Part shown: piece after piece, positions 7,212 through 15,471 of the stretch
Layout: every line of letters starts with the position of its first letter
Position numbering within the stretch: the stretch's first letter is position 1
DNA from: CAWAPD01 sp963783865
GTDB taxonomy: Bacteria > Actinomycetota > Thermoleophilia > UBA2241
Reading direction: 5' to 3'
NCBI GenBank assembly: GCA_963783865.1
Contig: CAWAPD010000001.1
Span: 620,001 to 684,000, forward strand
DNA length: 64,000 nt
The notes under the pieces: model-generated
What the model was told of the DNA's origin: nothing
Databases searched by the model: none
The model's input: the letters and a program-made list of their open reading frames with translations, nothing else
Made by a program: the position numbers and the translations under genes

Positions 7212-9581
7212 CTACTCGCCGACGCGAGGCAGCACGCGGTCGAGCCAAGCCGGCAGATACCAGTTCCAGCGCCCCAGCAGGCGCATGACGGCCGGCACCA
7301 GCAGTACGCGGACGACGGTGGCGTCGAGGCCCACGGCGACGGCCAGCCCCACCCCGATCGCCTTGGTGACGACGATGCTGGTGAACGCGAACGAGCCCGT
7401 GACCACCACGATGATCAGCGCGGCGCTGGTGATGATGCGTCCGGTGGTGACCAGGCCGAAGCGCACGGCGGCCACGTTGTCGCCGGTCTCGAGCCATGCC
7501 TCGCGCATGCGGGTGACGAGGAAGACCTCGTAGTCCATCGAGATGCCGAACACGCTGCAGAACAGCAGCACCGGCAGGGTCGCGTCGAGATAGCCGGTGG
7601 CGGTGAACCCCAGCGGCCCCTCGAGGTGGCCCCACTGGAAGAGCCAGACCAGGACGCCGTAGGCGGCGAGCACCGCCAGCGAGTTGACGACCACCGCCTT
7701 GACCGGCAGGACGATGCTGCGTGCAAAGAAGAGCAGCACGACGAACGTCGTGCCGACCACGAACAGGACGATCCAGGGGAACTGGCCGCTGAGATCGGTG
7801 ACGAAGTCCTGGACGTCGGCCGACACGCCGCTCACCGAGACCCGGGCGCCGGGCGGGGGCGCGAGTCCGCGGATCCTGACCGCGAGCTCGCGCGCCCGCG
7901 GCGAGGCCGGGGCCGAGTCGGGCGACACGAGGAACAGGATCGCGCCCGGGGCGGTGGTGGCGGCGGCCAGCCGCCGGGCGCTGAGGCGCGTCTGGGCGTC
8001 GAACAGCCCGCCGAGCAGGCCCAGCCCCCGGCCGCCGCCGCCCGCGCCGCTGCCGTTGGGCGCTTCGACGTCTTTCCAGAACCGCGCCGCCTGCGCCGCC
8101 GACGACACGCCGGGCAGCGTGACGACGCTGGTCACCTTCTTCACGCCCGGCAGCGCCTGCAGCCGCCGGGCGTACGCCCAGGCGCGCTCGAGCGACGGGC
8201 CCGAGAGGGGCTGCGCCCCCGGGCCCGTCGCCGGCCAGGTCAGCAGGACGTTGGTCGGCCCGATGACGCCGGGATCGAAGTGCCGCTGCACGGTGTCGAA
8301 GCCCTGGCGGGACGCCGTCGAGGTGGGCAGCACCGAGGCGTCGGGCACGTCGACCTGCAGGCGCAGCGCCGGCCAGGCGAGGACCAGCACGAAGGCGCAG
8401 GTGCAGATCAGCACGCCGACGGGATGCGCCATCACCCAGACCGACCAGCGTTCCCAGAAGCGGCTGCCGCCCTCGTGGCGGCCGAGCAACCGCAGCGCGT
8501 CGACCCGCGGCCCCAGCATTCCCAGGAGCGCGGGCAACAGGGTGAGCGCGGCCAGCACCGAGAAGAACACCACGAGCGACCCCCCGATGCCGATCGAGCG
8601 CAGCACCATGCTCCTGTAGATCAGCAGCCCGGCCATGCCGACGAACACGGTCAGCCCCGAGAAGAAGATGGAGCGGCCGGCGCGGGCGACCGTCACCTCG
8701 ACTGCGTCGGGCACCGGTCGCCCGCGCCCGAGCTCCTCGCGGAAGCGTCCGACCATGAACAGGGAGTAGTCGATGCCGACGGCCAGGCCGAGCATCGTGG
8801 CCGTGTTCATCATGAAGAACGAGAAGTCGAAGGCGCGCGCCAGCAGGGCCAGCAGCCCGAGCGTGACGGTCACGGCCATGCCGCCGCCGGCCACCGGCAG
8901 TCCGGCCGCGACCAGGCTGCCGAACACCAGCACGAGCACCAGCAGGGCGAGCGGCAGCGTGTACCCCTCGGCCACCTTGATGTCGTGCGAGACGACGCGC
9001 TCCATGTCGTCGTAGAGCGCCGGCTCGCCGGTGATCGCCGCACGCAGCGCCGTCGGGCGCAGCAGCTCGCGCAGGCGCCCGACCTGACCCTGGGTCTCCT
9101 CGAGCGTCGTCTTGAAGTCGAGGACGGCGAGCGACGCGTGGCCGTCGAGCGACACCAGGTCGGAGGCCCCGGTGGAGGCGAGCGTCTGCACGTCGAGCAG
9201 GCCGGGCACGGCCTGCGGCGTGATCCCGGCCAGCGCCTGTTCCTCGAGCCGCTGGAAGGCGCCGCCGCGCGCGTCGAGGCGGTCGCTGGTGAACACGACC
9301 GTCACCCGCGACACGCCGACCGGCAGCCGCCGCTGCAGCTCGCGCAGCGCCACCGCCGACGGCGCGTCGGCACGTCCGAAGCCGCCGCCCTTGAGCTCGT
9401 GCGGAAGCGCGGCGGCGCCGAACACGGCCGGCACGAACGCGCAGACCCAGAGCGCGACCACGAGCCTGCGACGCCGGTACGAGAACCGCCCGATGGCCGC
9501 GAAGATCCCCTGTCGCCGCTGTGTGGTCGCCGCTGTCCTGCCTGCGTCGTATGATGTATCGAGAAGGCCTGCGGCCGGCAA
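7212..9581 (-). CDS. MMPL/RND-family membrane transporter
   Basis: About 789 residues in two repeats, each with one helix, a large extracytoplasmic domain and a block of five helices (12 in total). Family hallmarks are GIDYSLFMVGRFREELGRG in the first half and FGISMDYEVFLVTRMREAW in the second; the membrane Asp-Tyr pairs are the proton relay of MmpL proteins. The family exports lipids or small hydrophobic molecules using the proton gradient. No ATG or GTG is present near the expected N-terminus (IFAAIGRFSYRRRRLVVALW), so the start is taken as the TTG at 9581 and is uncertain. An RND adaptor or TetR regulator is not adjacent. Confidence 0.9.
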   Translation of the reverse strand: MPAAGLLDTSYDAGRTAATTQRRQGIFAAIGRFSYRRRRLVVALWVCAFVPAVFGAAALPHELKGGGFGRADAPSAVALRELQRRLPVGVSRVTVVFTSDRLDARGGAFQRLEEQALAGITPQAVPGLLDVQTLASTGASDLVSLDGHASLAVLDFKTTLEETQGQVGRLRELLRPTALRAAITGEPALYDDMERVVSHDIKVAEGYTLPLALLVLVLVFGSLVAAGLPVAGGGMAVTVTLGLLALLARAFDFSFFMMNTATMLGLAVGIDYSLFMVGRFREELGRGRPVPDAVEVTVARAGRSIFFSGLTVFVGMAGLLIYRSMVLRSIGIGGSLVVFFSVLAALTLLPALLGMLGPRVDALRLLGRHEGGSRFWERWSVWVMAHPVGVLICTCAFVLVLAWPALRLQVDVPDASVLPTSTASRQGFDTVQRHFDPGVIGPTNVLLTWPATGPGAQPLSGPSLERAWAYARRLQALPGVKKVTSVVTLPGVSSAAQAARFWKDVEAPNGSGAGGGGRGLGLLGGLFDAQTRLSARRLAAATTAPGAILFLVSPDSAPASPRARELAVRIRGLAPPPGARVSVSGVSADVQDFVTDLSGQFPWIVLFVVGTTFVVLLFFARSIVLPVKAVVVNSLAVLAAYGVLVWLFQWGHLEGPLGFTATGYLDATLPVLLFCSVFGISMDYEVFLVTRMREAWLETGDNVAAVRFGLVTTGRIITSAALIIVVVTGSFAFTSIVVTKAIGVGLAVAVGLDATVVRVLLVPAVMRLLGRWNWYLPAWLDRVLPRVGE

Positions 9582-9603
9582 ACGCCGCGCCGTGGACCCG
9601 TGG

Positions 9604-9609
9604 GTATAC
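9604..9609 (+). promoter_or_regulatory. Putative -10 element of the Nudix/MBL operon
   Basis: TATACT in a GC-rich context, about 54 nt before the GTG start at 9663. No convincing -35 element was seen. Confidence 0.35.
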
Positions 9610-9662
9610 TAGCCGATGCGCCGCCGGCGGCAGGCCGGCCGGCGCGAACGCGGGGGGGCAGC

Positions 9663-10091
9663 GTGGAGGTCAAGCGCCAGGTCTCCGCCGGAGGCGTCAT
9701 CGTGCGTCCCGGCGACCCGCTCGAGCTGTGCCTGATCCGGCCGGCCGGGCGCTCGGTGTGGGCCCTGCCCAAGGGATGGGTCGAGTCCGGCGAGACCCAC
9801 GAGATGGCGGCGCTGCGCGAGATCCGCGAGGAAACGGGCCTCGACGGCGTGATCCAAGCCGACCTGGGGGAGATCGACTACTGGTTCTACTCCCGCGGGG
9901 ACGAGGCTCGCGTGCACAAGATCGTCCACTACTACCTGATGCGCGCCGTCGGCGGCGACACCGCGCAGCACGACCACGAGGTCGCCGAGGCCATGTGGTT
10001 CGACGTCGAAGCGGCGCTCGACCGCATGACCTACCCCAACGAGCGCCAGATCGTGCGCAAGGCGCTCGAAGAGGTCGCCGAGTGCGACTGA
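9663..10091 (+). CDS. Nudix hydrolase
   Basis: 142 residues. The Nudix box is complete at about residues 38-60 (GWVESGETHEMAALREIREE, then TGL), giving the Mg-binding REIREE core. The family hydrolyses nucleoside diphosphates linked to another group, such as oxidised NTPs, Ap4A or ADP-ribose. The short single-domain form, with VWALPKGWVESGE before the box, resembles Ap4A/MutT-like members, but the substrate is not determinable. The GTG start at 9663 is preferred to an upstream one because the family starts just before the KRQVSAGGV strand. The 3' end overlaps the next gene by 10 bp. Confidence 0.92.
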   Translation: MEVKRQVSAGGVIVRPGDPLELCLIRPAGRSVWALPKGWVESGETHEMAALREIREETGLDGVIQADLGEIDYWFYSRGDEARVHKIVHYYLMRAVGGDTAQHDHEVAEAMWFDVEAALDRMTYPNERQIVRKALEEVAECD

Positions 10092-10876
10092 CCCTGCTCG
10101 GCACGCAGGGGTGGATCCCGACCGAGCGGCGAGAGACCACCTCACTGGCCGTCAGCGACGGGTCGCTGCTGTTCCTGTTCGACGCCGGCACGGGGTTGTC
10201 GCGGCTGCTCGCCGGCCCCGGTCGCGAGTTGTTGGGCGCGGCCGGCGAGACCCACCTCTTCCTCACCCACTACCACCTCGACCACGTCTGCGGCCTGGCC
10301 TACGTGCCCGGCATCTTCGCCGGCCGCGCCCTGTACGTGCACGTCCCCGAGGCGACCCTGAACGGCGTCGACCCCGAGCGCGGCGTCGCCGAGCTCATCC
10401 GCAAGCCCTACAACCCGCGTCCCTGGGCCGACCTCAAGGTGACGACCGACGCCCTCGGGCCGGACAACGAGGTCGCCGGCCACCGCGTCCGCTTGCGGAC
10501 CCAGCAGCACCCCGACACGACGGTCGCCTACCGGCTCGACGACGCCCTGGCCCTGGCGACCGACACGATCGCCGACCCGGCCACGGCCGAGTTCGCCCGT
10601 GGCGCCGGCGTGCTGCTACACGAGGCCTGGATCGACGGCGCCGAAGAGGACGACCCGGGCCAGGCCGAGCTCGTGCGGAACGCCTACCAGGCGCACACCT
10701 CGGCCCGTCAGGCGGCGGCGATCGCCGCGCAGGCCGGCTCCGGCGAGCTCGTGCTGATGCACCTGAACCCGCTGTTCGACGAGGCGTACTACGAGCGGAT
10801 GCGCGGGTCGGCGGCGGCGATCTTCCCTCGCACCGCTGTGTACCCCGACCTGCAGGTCATCGAGCTGCCCGGCTGA
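10082..10876 (+). CDS. Metallo-beta-lactamase-fold hydrolase (RNase Z/phosphodiesterase-like)
   Basis: 264 residues. The zinc motif HYHLDH (His 63, His 65, Asp 67, His 68) is preceded by LLFLFDAGTGLSRLL and followed by later ligands in DTIAD and LMHLNP. The layout resembles the RNase Z/ElaC and cyclic phosphodiesterase branch rather than beta-lactamases. GTG start at 10082 overlaps the Nudix gene, so both are made from one message and may act on related nucleotides. Which phosphodiester is cut is unknown. Confidence 0.88.
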   Translation: MRLTLLGTQGWIPTERRETTSLAVSDGSLLFLFDAGTGLSRLLAGPGRELLGAAGETHLFLTHYHLDHVCGLAYVPGIFAGRALYVHVPEATLNGVDPERGVAELIRKPYNPRPWADLKVTTDALGPDNEVAGHRVRLRTQQHPDTTVAYRLDDALALATDTIADPATAEFARGAGVLLHEAWIDGAEEDDPGQAELVRNAYQAHTSARQAAAIAAQAGSGELVLMHLNPLFDEAYYERMRGSAAAIFPRTAVYPDLQVIELPG

Positions 10877-10985
10877 GCCGCGCCCGGCGAGCGCCGGCGG
10901 CGGCCGGCGGCGAGGCGGCCACGCTCCTCCTCGGATTGACAGCCTTCTCGCCGGTGGCGTTTACTGGCCGCCAGGAGGGCCGATC

Positions 10986-11537
10986 GTGTTCCGCAACCGC
11001 ACCAAGCGCTTCTGGGTCATCCTCATCGTAGTCGTGGCTGGGTTCGTCTTCTACCTGCCGTCGCTGGTCGCGTTCCACTACACGGCGTCGACCCAGCGGA
11101 CCGGCTTCCTGATCCGCCCGTGGCGCAGCTGGTCGTTCGCCTGGGCGGCGCTCACCGTGCCGGCCGACTCCAAGCTCAAGACGTCGGGCGAGGCGTTGCG
11201 CCGCGCCGACGCGCTGTTCGCCGGCTCGCAGGTGGACCCGCACGCCGTGCGGCTGCTGTTCCTCGACGAGGGCGACCCCTACACGTTCACCCACGAAGCG
11301 GGGGGGAACAAGGTGTCGACCACGATCACGCCGCCGGGCCGCTTCGTGTGGCAGGTGACGGGCTCGGTCGACACCGGCGCCGGCTCATCGGACACGGTGG
11401 TGGCGCTGCTGGACTACGAGAGCGGGAAGGTCCTGTACGACGTGCGCCACGACCTGACGACGACCGTGCCGACGACGCCGACGACGCCGGGCGTGCCGGC
11501 GGGATCGCCGGCCCCGAGCGGGAGTCCGTCACCCTGA
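10986..11537 (+). CDS. Membrane-anchored hypothetical protein
   Basis: 183 residues with one N-terminal membrane helix (about 9-31) after a basic start (MFRNRTKRFW), so the bulk should face outside. The middle (about 60-145) has alternating strands (YTFTHEAGG, VSTTITPPGRFVWQVTGSVD) suggesting a beta-rich domain. The end is Thr/Pro/Ser-rich (PTTPTTPGVPAGSPAPSGSP) like a cell-wall spanning linker. No family recognised. GTG start with GGAGGGCC upstream. It is 2 bp from the MscS gene, suggesting co-expression. Confidence 0.75.
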   Translation: MFRNRTKRFWVILIVVVAGFVFYLPSLVAFHYTASTQRTGFLIRPWRSWSFAWAALTVPADSKLKTSGEALRRADALFAGSQVDPHAVRLLFLDEGDPYTFTHEAGGNKVSTTITPPGRFVWQVTGSVDTGAGSSDTVVALLDYESGKVLYDVRHDLTTTVPTTPTTPGVPAGSPAPSGSPSP

Positions 11538-11539
11538 CC

Positions 11540-12385
11540 GTGACGCCCGTCGTCGCCCTCTCGTCGACCGCCGGCGACGTGCTGCGCGCCGTCGTCATAC
11601 TGATCGCGACCCTGATCGTCGCCCGGGTCGTCGACCGCCTGCTGTCGCGGCACGGCGGCGGGCTGACGCGACGCCTGTCGCGCCAGATGTCCGCCGCCGA
11701 GGCCACCCGCATGCGCGTCGCGCGGCGCCTGATCGTGGCGGCGATCCTGTTCGTCGGCATCGCCGCCGCCCTGGTCCAGTTGCCGGAGGTCGGCACGCTG
11801 GCGCGCGGCCTGCTCGCCTCGGCCGGGATCACGGCCATCATCATCGGGTTCGCCGCCCGGTCGGTGCTCGCCAACCTCGTCGCCGGCGTGATGGTCGCCC
11901 TGGCTCAGCCGGTCCGCCTCGGCGACGAGGTCACGATCGACGACATCTCCGGCTGCGTCGAGGAGATGACGCTCACCTACACCTACATCCGCGCGCCGGA
12001 CAACCGGCGTGTGATGATCCCCAACGAGCAGCTCGCCAGCAAGGTGATCCACAACTTCTCGATCGTCGACGCGGCGAGCGGGGCGGCGGCCGACTTCGTC
12101 GTGCCGGCCGCCGCCCCGCTCGCCGACGTGACTCGCGTCGCCGGCGAACAAGCCCGCGCCGCCAACCGCCTCGCCGGGCGTGAGCCGACGCTCGCCGTGC
12201 TCGAGCTCGGGCCGGACCAGGTCAAGCTGCGAGCGACCGTGTGGGGCGCCGACAAGCCGGCAGCCGACGCAGCCGCGGCCGACCTGCGGCTGCGCCTGGC
12301 GGAGCGGCTCAAGGCCGAGGGACTGGTGCCGGGGGGGAGCGAGGCGGCCGACGGGGCCGGCGACGGGGGCGGCGGGGCGGCCTAG
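11540..12385 (+). CDS. MscS-family mechanosensitive channel
   Basis: About 281 residues: an N-terminal helix, a helix at about 70-92, then the pore-lining TM3 with ARGLLASAGITAIIIGFAARSVLANLVAG, the small-residue pattern of MscS TM3. It is followed by the beta domain (QPVRLGDEVTIDDISGCVEEM, then RRVMIPNEQLASKVIHNFS). The channel opens under membrane tension to release solutes on osmotic downshock. The GTG at 11540 is the first good start after the upstream stop. The stop codon lies inside the 23-bp hairpin at 12367-12416. Confidence 0.9.
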   Translation: MTPVVALSSTAGDVLRAVVILIATLIVARVVDRLLSRHGGGLTRRLSRQMSAAEATRMRVARRLIVAAILFVGIAAALVQLPEVGTLARGLLASAGITAIIIGFAARSVLANLVAGVMVALAQPVRLGDEVTIDDISGCVEEMTLTYTYIRAPDNRRVMIPNEQLASKVIHNFSIVDAASGAAADFVVPAAAPLADVTRVAGEQARAANRLAGREPTLAVLELGPDQVKLRATVWGADKPAADAAAADLRLRLAERLKAEGLVPGGSEAADGAGDGGGGAA

Positions 12386-12416
12386 GGCGCGAACGCCCTA
12401 GGCCGCCCCGCCGCCC
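12367..12416 (+). terminator. 23-bp hairpin spanning the MscS gene stop codon
   Basis: Arms 12367-12389 and 12394-12416 are perfect complements with a CGAA loop. There is no T-run after it, so Rho-independent termination is only probable. The next gene is co-directional 52 bp later. Confidence 0.6.
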
Positions 12417-12467
12417 ACGCCCCGCCCCTCGCACCACGCCGTCGGCAGCGTGTCACAATAGCTGCCG

Positions 12468-13766
12468 ATGGAGACGCCCACCGCAACCTCCCACCGCATC
12501 GTGCCGGGCCACAAGCCCGGGCCGGAGGGGGCGCGGGGCGGCGACGAAGCCGCCGCCCCGCGCCCCCTCCTGCGCCGCACCCTGCTCATGGCCGTCGCCA
12601 CGCGCCTGCTCCTGGGCGGCGTCGCCACGCTGGCCGTCGCCGTCATCGGCATGCAGGCCGCCCAGTGGGCCTGGCGCGTCCCCCGCCTGGCCGAGCCTTT
12701 CCACGGCGCGCTCTCCGCGGTCTTCAACCCCTGGGCTCGCTGGGACGGCGTGTGGTTCATCAAGGTCGCCGCCAACGGCTACGCCAGCAACGACGGCAGC
12801 GCCGCCTTCTTCCCGCTCTACCCGCTGGTCGTGCGCTGGGTCGGCGTGCTGTTCGGCAACAACCTCGTCCTGTCGGGCATCGCCGTCTCCCTGGTCTGCT
12901 ACGTGGTCGCCATGTGGCTCCTCTACCGGCTCGTCGCGCGGGAGTTCGGCGACCGCATCGCCTGGCGCACCGCCCTCTACATCTCGATCTTCCCGACGGC
13001 GTTCTTCTGGGGCGCCGTGTACTCCGAGTCGATGTTCCTGATGCTCACCGTCGCCTGCTTCCTGTGGATGCGGCAGGGCCGCTGGCGCCTGGCCGGCACC
13101 GCCGGCCTGCTGGCCGCGCTGACTCGAAGCACCGGCGTGCTGCTGCTGGTGCCGATGATCGTCACCTACATGGAGCAGCGGGACTGGAAGTGGCGCCGCA
13201 CCGACTCCGAGGTCGCCTCGCTGCTGATGGTGACCGAGGGTCTGATGATCTGGATGGCCTACCTGGGACTCGGGTTCCAGAAGCCGCTGCTGTTCGCCCA
13301 GGCGCAGGTGCAGTGGCAGCGCTCGCTGGCGGTCCCGACGTTCGCCGTCTGGCGGGGGATCGTGGCCGCCTTCCAGGGGCTGCGGCAGATCGTCTCGGGG
13401 CAGACCCGGCACCTCTACTGGCCCGTGCCCAACGCCGGCGCGGCCGTGCCCGTCGCCACCGCCAACCTGGTCAACCTGACGTCGCTCGCGCTCGCCGCCC
13501 TGGCGATCTGGTACGGGCTGCGCCGCCTGCCGGCCGCCTACTCCGCGTACGCCATCGTGGCCGTCGGCTACCCGCTGCTGTTCCCCGCCACCGTGATGCC
13601 GCTGCTGTCGATGCCGCGCTTCGTGCTGACGGTGTTCCCCGTCTTCATCAGCGCGGCGATCTTCACCCAGGGCCGGCGCAAGACGCACGTCGCCTTCTGC
13701 GTCGTCTCGATCCTCTGCCTGATCGTGCTGACGGCGAAGTTCGCCGTGTTCAGCTGGGTCGCCTGA
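12468..13766 (+). CDS. PIG-V-like GT-C mannosyltransferase family membrane protein
   Basis: 432 residues with about nine hydrophobic helices. The loop after the first helix contains WARWDGVWFIKVAANGY followed by AAFFPLYPLVVR, the conserved pattern of bacterial relatives of PIG-V (GT-C fold) that use lipid-linked mannose. The Asp of WDG is the expected catalytic position. It probably adds a sugar to a lipid-linked glycan outside the membrane. The N-terminal cytosolic tail (residues about 19-34) is encoded by a 19-bp inverted repeat. It is convergent with the glycan cluster on the minus strand. Confidence 0.82.
   Translation: METPTATSHRIVPGHKPGPEGARGGDEAAAPRPLLRRTLLMAVATRLLLGGVATLAVAVIGMQAAQWAWRVPRLAEPFHGALSAVFNPWARWDGVWFIKVAANGYASNDGSAAFFPLYPLVVRWVGVLFGNNLVLSGIAVSLVCYVVAMWLLYRLVAREFGDRIAWRTALYISIFPTAFFWGAVYSESMFLMLTVACFLWMRQGRWRLAGTAGLLAALTRSTGVLLLVPMIVTYMEQRDWKWRRTDSEVASLLMVTEGLMIWMAYLGLGFQKPLLFAQAQVQWQRSLAVPTFAVWRGIVAAFQGLRQIVSGQTRHLYWPVPNAGAAVPVATANLVNLTSLALAALAIWYGLRRLPAAYSAYAIVAVGYPLLFPATVMPLLSMPRFVLTVFPVFISAAIFTQGRRKTHVAFCVVSILCLIVLTAKFAVFSWVA
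12524..12570. repeat. 19-bp inverted repeat inside the GT-C gene
   Basis: Arms 12524-12542 and 12552-12570 are exact complements with a 9-nt loop. It is in frame and translated as the N-terminal tail before the first membrane helix. Confidence 0.9.
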
Positions 13767-13796
13767 CGCCGCGACTGGCCCCGCCCGCGCGACCTC

Positions 13797-15467
13797 CTAG
13801 AGGATGGCGTCGATGGTCGACTCGAACCCTTTGGCGGCGTAGCGCAGCGAGGCCGGGCCGGTCCGCGTGGCGTGCAGGAGCACCCAGTCGCCAGGCGCCC
13901 GGCTGAGGGTCCCCGCGTCGGTCCGCCAGAACCGCGACCAGGTCACGCGCACGAGGTACCAGCCGGGACGGTCGATCTGCAGGCCGATCACGGCCCGGTG
14001 GTAGGCCGTCACGCGGGCGCCTGACACGGAAGACCCGGCGGGAGCGCCCGCGCCGGAAGCGCCCGGAGACGTCGTCGCCGGCGGCGCGCCCTGCGACGTG
14101 GCCGGGACCACGATCGGCAGGGGTTCGACCAGGCGGTAGGCGGTCCAGTGACGACCGGCCCAGACCTTCTCGAGCTCTGGCGAGGCGGCGATCGCCGCCA
14201 GCTCGCGCTCGCTCGAGAAGTCGAGCCGCCCGTCGGGCGCGAACACGTAGTCCACGCCCAGCTCGCGCAGCCAGGCGACGTACTGACGCGAGTCGTAGGG
14301 CCGGTAGAGGATCTCGTTGTGCAGCGCATCGGCCTGACGCAGCCAGCCGCGCGTGATCGGCAGCCCGGCGAGCGGGAAGTAGTAGGCCTCGTCGTGCCGC
14401 TTGAGGTCGAGCACGTGGATCCGGTAGTCGGGGTCGTAGACGGTGGACGCGTAAGCCAGCGCCGGCGCGAAGTACGAGGGCTTGGAGGCCGCGAAGTCCC
14501 CCGTGCGCACGACGACCTTGTACGGCGTGTAGAGCTGAAGGTAGAGGCCCAGCACGCAGGCAGCCGCCACGGCCGCCGGCCCGAGCCGCCCCAGCCGGCA
14601 GTCGCGGATGCAAAGCAGCAGCGGCACCGCGAACACGTACAGGAACCGGTCCGCATTGTTGCCCAGCGGCGCGAGCGCCGGCAGCAGCGACACGACGCTC
14701 AGGGCCGCGATCACGGCGAACAGCGTCACGCGCCCGCGCCGGTCCGGGTCGCGCGAGTACCAGGCGAGGACGATGCCCAAGACGGCGATGCCGATGACCT
14801 TGAGGTGCTCCGAGACCTGGCTGACGTACACGGTCCTCTCGGCGAACAGCAGGAGCAGCACCACGCGCAGCACGACGAACGGCACCAGGACGGCCGCCAT
14901 CACGACGAAGTGACGGCGGACCCGGGGCCGGGCGATCACGTCGGCGGTCAGGAAAACGGCGCCGCAGACGAGGCCGATCGGATTGGTGAAGGCGGCGGCG
15001 GCGAAGGGCAGCGCCGCCAGGATCGGCCGGCCGTGGGCGAAGAGCACCAGCCCCCCCATGACCAGGGCGAGCGACAGCAGGAACGGGTCCTGGCCGTTCG
15101 TGAGGTACGCGACCAGCAGCGCCGCGAGAGCGAGCGGCGGCACGAGCGAGGCCACGCCCCACTGCCGCCGGACGTAGAGGTGGAACAGGAGCGGGATCGA
15201 GCCCGCCGAGACGATCAGCACCGGCAGCGGCCCGGCGTACCGTGCCACCAGGTAGTAGAGGATGCCGTAGTTGGCCGCGCCGTAGGTGCCGGCGTACCAG
15301 AACGTGTCCCACATGATGGGGGCGCCCCTGCGCAGGAGCTCGAGCCGGTAGGCGTGGGCGGCCCAGTCTGCCCCCCGCAGGCCGACGGCGTCCATGAGGA
15401 CGGCCGCGGCCGCGACCGCGATCGGCGGCAGTACGGCCAGCAGCAGCAGTCGCCGGCGTTCGCTCAC
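13797..15467 (-). CDS. Large multi-spanning membrane protein, GT-C-like, function unknown
   Basis: 556 residues. About ten hydrophobic helices occupy residues 1-330, and a soluble C-terminal region of about 220 residues follows. The first loop carries GADWAAHAYRLELLRRG, an acidic position after helix 1 that recalls GT-C glycosyltransferases. After the helices comes AYYFPLAGLPITRGWLRQ, seen in bacterial membrane proteins that I know only as uncharacterised. A Pro/Ala/Ser-rich stretch (about 450-485) separates a last beta-like segment. It lies 4 bp after the DUF2079 gene on the same strand, hence in the glycan operon 20293-13797. Confidence 0.72.
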   Translation of the reverse strand: MSERRRLLLLAVLPPIAVAAAAVLMDAVGLRGADWAAHAYRLELLRRGAPIMWDTFWYAGTYGAANYGILYYLVARYAGPLPVLIVSAGSIPLLFHLYVRRQWGVASLVPPLALAALLVAYLTNGQDPFLLSLALVMGGLVLFAHGRPILAALPFAAAAFTNPIGLVCGAVFLTADVIARPRVRRHFVVMAAVLVPFVVLRVVLLLLFAERTVYVSQVSEHLKVIGIAVLGIVLAWYSRDPDRRGRVTLFAVIAALSVVSLLPALAPLGNNADRFLYVFAVPLLLCIRDCRLGRLGPAAVAAACVLGLYLQLYTPYKVVVRTGDFAASKPSYFAPALAYASTVYDPDYRIHVLDLKRHDEAYYFPLAGLPITRGWLRQADALHNEILYRPYDSRQYVAWLRELGVDYVFAPDGRLDFSSERELAAIAASPELEKVWAGRHWTAYRLVEPLPIVVPATSQGAPPATTSPGASGAGAPAGSSVSGARVTAYHRAVIGLQIDRPGWYLVRVTWSRFWRTDAGTLSRAPGDWVLLHATRTGPASLRYAAKGFESTIDAIL

Positions 15468-15471
15468 GCCG